NCBI GenBank assembly: GCA_007125845.1
Contig: SLCK01000103.1
Span: forward strand, 1 to 33,192
Length of the DNA: 33,192 bases
Source: Gemmatimonadota bacterium
GTDB taxonomy: Bacteria; Gemmatimonadota; Gemmatimonadetes; Longimicrobiales; Gaopeijiaceae
Direction: 5' to 3'
Every line of letters begins with the position of its first letter. Position 1 is the first letter of the stretch. Below are positions 31,104 to 33,192 of the stretch, piece after piece. Below the pieces are notes generated by a model. It saw nothing but the letters and a program-made list of their open reading frames with translations, did not search any database and was not told the DNA's origin. A program made the position numbers and the translations under genes.

Positions 31104-32582
31104 TTGGATCTTCGACCCTCGATGTCCCCGATGATCGAACTTCTCCGGTTCCGGACGGCATGGCCCCTGCTCCTCGTGCTCATGGTCGGCGTGGTCGGGT
31201 GCGCGGTGAATCCGGTCACGGGCCAGCGGCAGTTCGTCCTGTTCAGCGAGAGTCAGGAGATCCAGATGGGTCGGGAGGCCGACCGCGACATCGTGGCGAA
31301 CCTGGGGCTCTACGAGGACGAGGAGCTGGAGGCACTCATCCGGGAGATGGGAGCGCGCATGGCGGCGGGCTCGGAGCGCCCGGATCTTCCGTGGACGTTC
31401 CGAATCGTTGATGACCCCACGGTGAATGCGTTCGCCCTCCCAGGCGGGTTCGTCTACTTCACGCGGGGCATTCTCGCGCACTTCACCTCGGAAGCGGAGC
31501 TCGCGGGCGTGCTCGGTCATGAGATCGGACATGTCACCGCCCGGCACGGGATTACGAGGGTGAGCCGAGCCCAGGTGGCCCAGATCGGTCTCGGGGTGGG
31601 GATGGTGCTCGCACCTGAGCTCCAACCCTTCGGAGAGGCGGCCGGAGTGGGTCTGCAGCTCCTCTTCCTCCGGAACTCGCGGGAGGACGAGCGGCAGGCC
31701 GACGATCTCGGCGTCCGGTACATGTACCAGGAGGGATACGACCCCAGGGAGCTTTCAGGGGTCTTCGCCATGCTCGCGCGGGCTTCGGGGGCCCAGGACG
31801 GAGACCGGATTCCGGGGTTTCTCTCCACCCATCCAGATCCGCTGGAGCGGAGGGATCGAATCCTCCAGCAGGTGGAGACGTCAGGGCTGGAGCTCGGGGC
31901 GACCAGGGTCGGTCGGGCGAGCTATCTCCGCCTGCTCGACGGACTCGTCTTCGGGACGAATCCACGCGAAGGGTACTTCGAGGGCGACCGCTTCCTCCAT
32001 CCGGAGCTCGCGTTCGAGCTTCGATTTCCCCAGGGATGGCGGACGGTGAATGCCCGACACCAGGTCCAGGGGGTCTCTCCCCAGGAAGACGCGGTCCTGA
32101 TCCTTTCGCTGTCGGACGCCGCTTCGGCCGCGGGAGCGCGGGACGCGTTCCTCAGGCAGGCAGGGTTGATCGAGGAGCGCAGGTGGAGTGAATCGGTAAG
32201 CGGTCTCCCCGCCGCCTGGGGCCAGTTCCGGATCACTTCGGAGCACGCCACCTTCCGAGGCGTCGTGGCCTATGTGGAATACGGAGAACGCCTGTTTCAG
32301 CTTCTGGGATACTCCCACTTCGGCGTGTGGGAGGGACGGCGGGACGCTGTGATTGCCGCCGTGCGATCCTTCGGAGAGGTTACCGACCCCTCGGTACTGG
32401 GGGTCGAGCCTCGCCGGATCGAAGTGGTGGAGCTCCCACGGGAGATGAGCCTGGAGGCGTTTCTGAGCGACTACCCCTCCAGCATCCCCGACGAGACCGT
32501 GGCGGTCATCAACCAGCTCGAGACGGGAGATGTCATTCCGGCTGGAACGCTGCTCAAGCGCGTAGTGGGCGGACCGAACTGA
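31104..32582 (+). CDS. M48-family zinc metalloprotease, lipoprotein
   Basis: The 492-residue product has a signal sequence and lipobox ending VVGC (Cys33), followed by AVNPVTGQRQFVLFSESQEI. That phrase is typical of periplasmic M48 lipoproteins of the BepA/LoiP type, which act in envelope protein quality control. The zinc site is His139-Glu140-Ile-Gly-His143, with Glu196 (EDERQAD) as third ligand. The peptidase domain spans about 45-270 and includes FALPGGFVYFTRGIL. Residues about 290-430 form a second domain I do not recognise, and the C-terminal 50 residues (EAFLSDYPSSIP to GTLLKRVVGG) look LysM-like. TTG 31104 has AAGGAG 8 bases upstream; ATGs at 31122 and 31131 are alternatives that also keep the signal sequence. 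Confidence 0.9.
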   Translation: MDLRPSMSPMIELLRFRTAWPLLLVLMVGVVGCAVNPVTGQRQFVLFSESQEIQMGREADRDIVANLGLYEDEELEALIREMGARMAAGSERPDLPWTFRIVDDPTVNAFALPGGFVYFTRGILAHFTSEAELAGVLGHEIGHVTARHGITRVSRAQVAQIGLGVGMVLAPELQPFGEAAGVGLQLLFLRNSREDERQADDLGVRYMYQEGYDPRELSGVFAMLARASGAQDGDRIPGFLSTHPDPLERRDRILQQVETSGLELGATRVGRASYLRLLDGLVFGTNPREGYFEGDRFLHPELAFELRFPQGWRTVNARHQVQGVSPQEDAVLILSLSDAASAAGARDAFLRQAGLIEERRWSESVSGLPAAWGQFRITSEHATFRGVVAYVEYGERLFQLLGYSHFGVWEGRRDAVIAAVRSFGEVTDPSVLGVEPRRIEVVELPREMSLEAFLSDYPSSIPDETVAVINQLETGDVIPAGTLLKRVVGGPN

Positions 32583-32604
32583 CCCCTTCTCCGCCGATGG
32601 GCGT

Positions 32605-33192
32605 TCATTCCTTCCGGGTCGGATCCGGCGGCACCACTACCCCCACCGCCGCTCCGATCTCCCGAAAGAGGGAGAGCCATTCCCCGGCTTCCTCGTCTCC
32701 CTTATCCCGGAGTTCGGCGAACTCGCAGTAGAGTCTCTCGTAGAGCTGGAAGTACGTGTTCTGGGGCCACCAGAGATCCACGTCGAAGGGCAGGCTCTGG
32801 ATGAAACGGGCCATCTGGTGGACGGCCTCGAGCCGCCTCGGCTCCTCAGGACTCTGCGCCACCGAGTCCAGAAGACGTTGGAGGGTCTGCCCCGCCACGA
32901 GCGCGGTCCGCTCCCGGTCGAGATCGAGCTTTGCGGCCCGAGCTTCCCCGAGGAGCATCTCCGCGGTCTCCAGGTCCGGCGGCATTCGTCTCAGCGCGCG
33001 CCGGAGGCGCGTATTGATGACGAATTCCCCCGCGGTCCGAAAGGGAGTCGGCTGGGGAACATCCAATTCCCCGAGAAACCGCATGAGGGCCGAGCGGCTC
33101 TCGTAGAGCCGTCCGAGGACGTCTTCCGCGTCCGAGAGGGACGAATCCAGGATTCTACGCAGAATCCTCTCCTGCTCGTCCCGGAAGAGCGA
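32605..33192 (-). CDS. DUF3536-family protein, C-terminal part (5' end beyond window)
   Basis: The minus-strand frame is open from the right edge (33192) to a stop at 32605-32607, giving 195 residues of the C-terminal part; the internal ATG at 33084 is unlikely to be the start. The sequence is all-helical: LFRDEQERILRRILDSSL, VPQPTPFRTAGEFVINTRLRRAL, EARAAKLDLDRERTALVAGQTL, then LPFDVDLWWPQNTYFQLYE. The pattern of AAEFV-N-LRRAL, LDRE and LWxxQN-Y matches DUF3536, which lies C-terminal to a GH57-type alpha-amylase-like domain. If so, the missing N-terminal part should be a glycoside hydrolase. Its 3' end is 22 bases from the M48 stop, convergent, with no terminator seen between. Confidence 0.62.
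   Translation of the reverse strand, partial: SLFRDEQERILRRILDSSLSDAEDVLGRLYESRSALMRFLGELDVPQPTPFRTAGEFVINTRLRRALRRMPPDLETAEMLLGEARAAKLDLDRERTALVAGQTLQRLLDSVAQSPEEPRRLEAVHQMARFIQSLPFDVDLWWPQNTYFQLYERLYCEFAELRDKGDEEAGEWLSLFREIGAAVGVVVPPDPTRKE

Noticed and set aside
1-33192. CRISPR arrays, tRNA or rRNA genes, insertion sequences, prophage genes, toxin-antitoxin or defence genes
   Set aside because: I found no regularly spaced repeats, cloverleaf-like sequences, transposase or integrase motifs, or defence-type domains. The gaps between genes are too short and hold nothing of that kind.

Overview
The window is visibly G+C-rich and is almost entirely housekeeping DNA of a didermal bacterium. Gene content and order (rimP-nusA-infB-rbfA-truB-ribF-rpsO-pnp-M16-dut-mreBCD-pbp2-rodA), frequent GTG/TTG starts, an Asp-type MurA, a lipoprotein M48 peptidase and a DUF3536 protein fit Gemmatimonadota or a neighbouring phylum. 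That assignment is inference; no rRNA or tRNA gene is present to confirm it. I see no insertion sequence, prophage, CRISPR array or island-like change in composition, and no gap between genes exceeds 300 bases.

Layout. (1) Bases 1-1674, minus strand: a three-gene set with a DUF948-like membrane coiled-coil protein, a small YtxH-like protein and a secreted zinc-dependent phospholipase C-like protein cut by the left edge. (2) murA, plus strand, divergent from that set, with Asp in place of the usual catalytic Cys. (3) 3188-11605: a promoter and an attenuator-like leader, then rimP, nusA, an L7Ae-family gene, infB, a DUF503 gene, rbfA, truB, ribF and rpsO. This set covers transcription elongation/termination, translation initiation, 30S maturation and flavin cofactors. 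(4) A long hairpin, then pnp, an M16 peptidase gene and dut. (5) A good sigma-70-type promoter, then the elongasome genes mreB, mreC, mreD, mrdA and rodA. These run on into accD, folC, hisS, a small membrane-protein gene, proS, lysA and guaA with short gaps or 4-base overlaps. (6) 29953-33192: a secreted beta-rich protein, a convergent small lipoprotein, a lipoprotein M48 metalloprotease, and the C-terminal part of a DUF3536 protein on the minus strand, cut by the right edge.

How the genes work together: region 3 makes and matures the translation machinery, with NusA and PNPase linking it to RNA synthesis and decay. Regions 2 and 5 build and shape peptidoglycan: MurA makes the precursor, MreBCD and RodA-PBP2 polymerise it along the cylinder, and the lysA product supplies lysine from meso-diaminopimelate.

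I did not find a clearly new multi-gene system. The points most worth a second look are regulatory or at residue level: the rimP leader, the rpsO-pnp hairpin, the MurA Cys-to-Asp change, a Cys/Cys/His/Cys constellation in PBP2, and the phospholipase-type secreted enzyme with its two membrane-protein neighbours.
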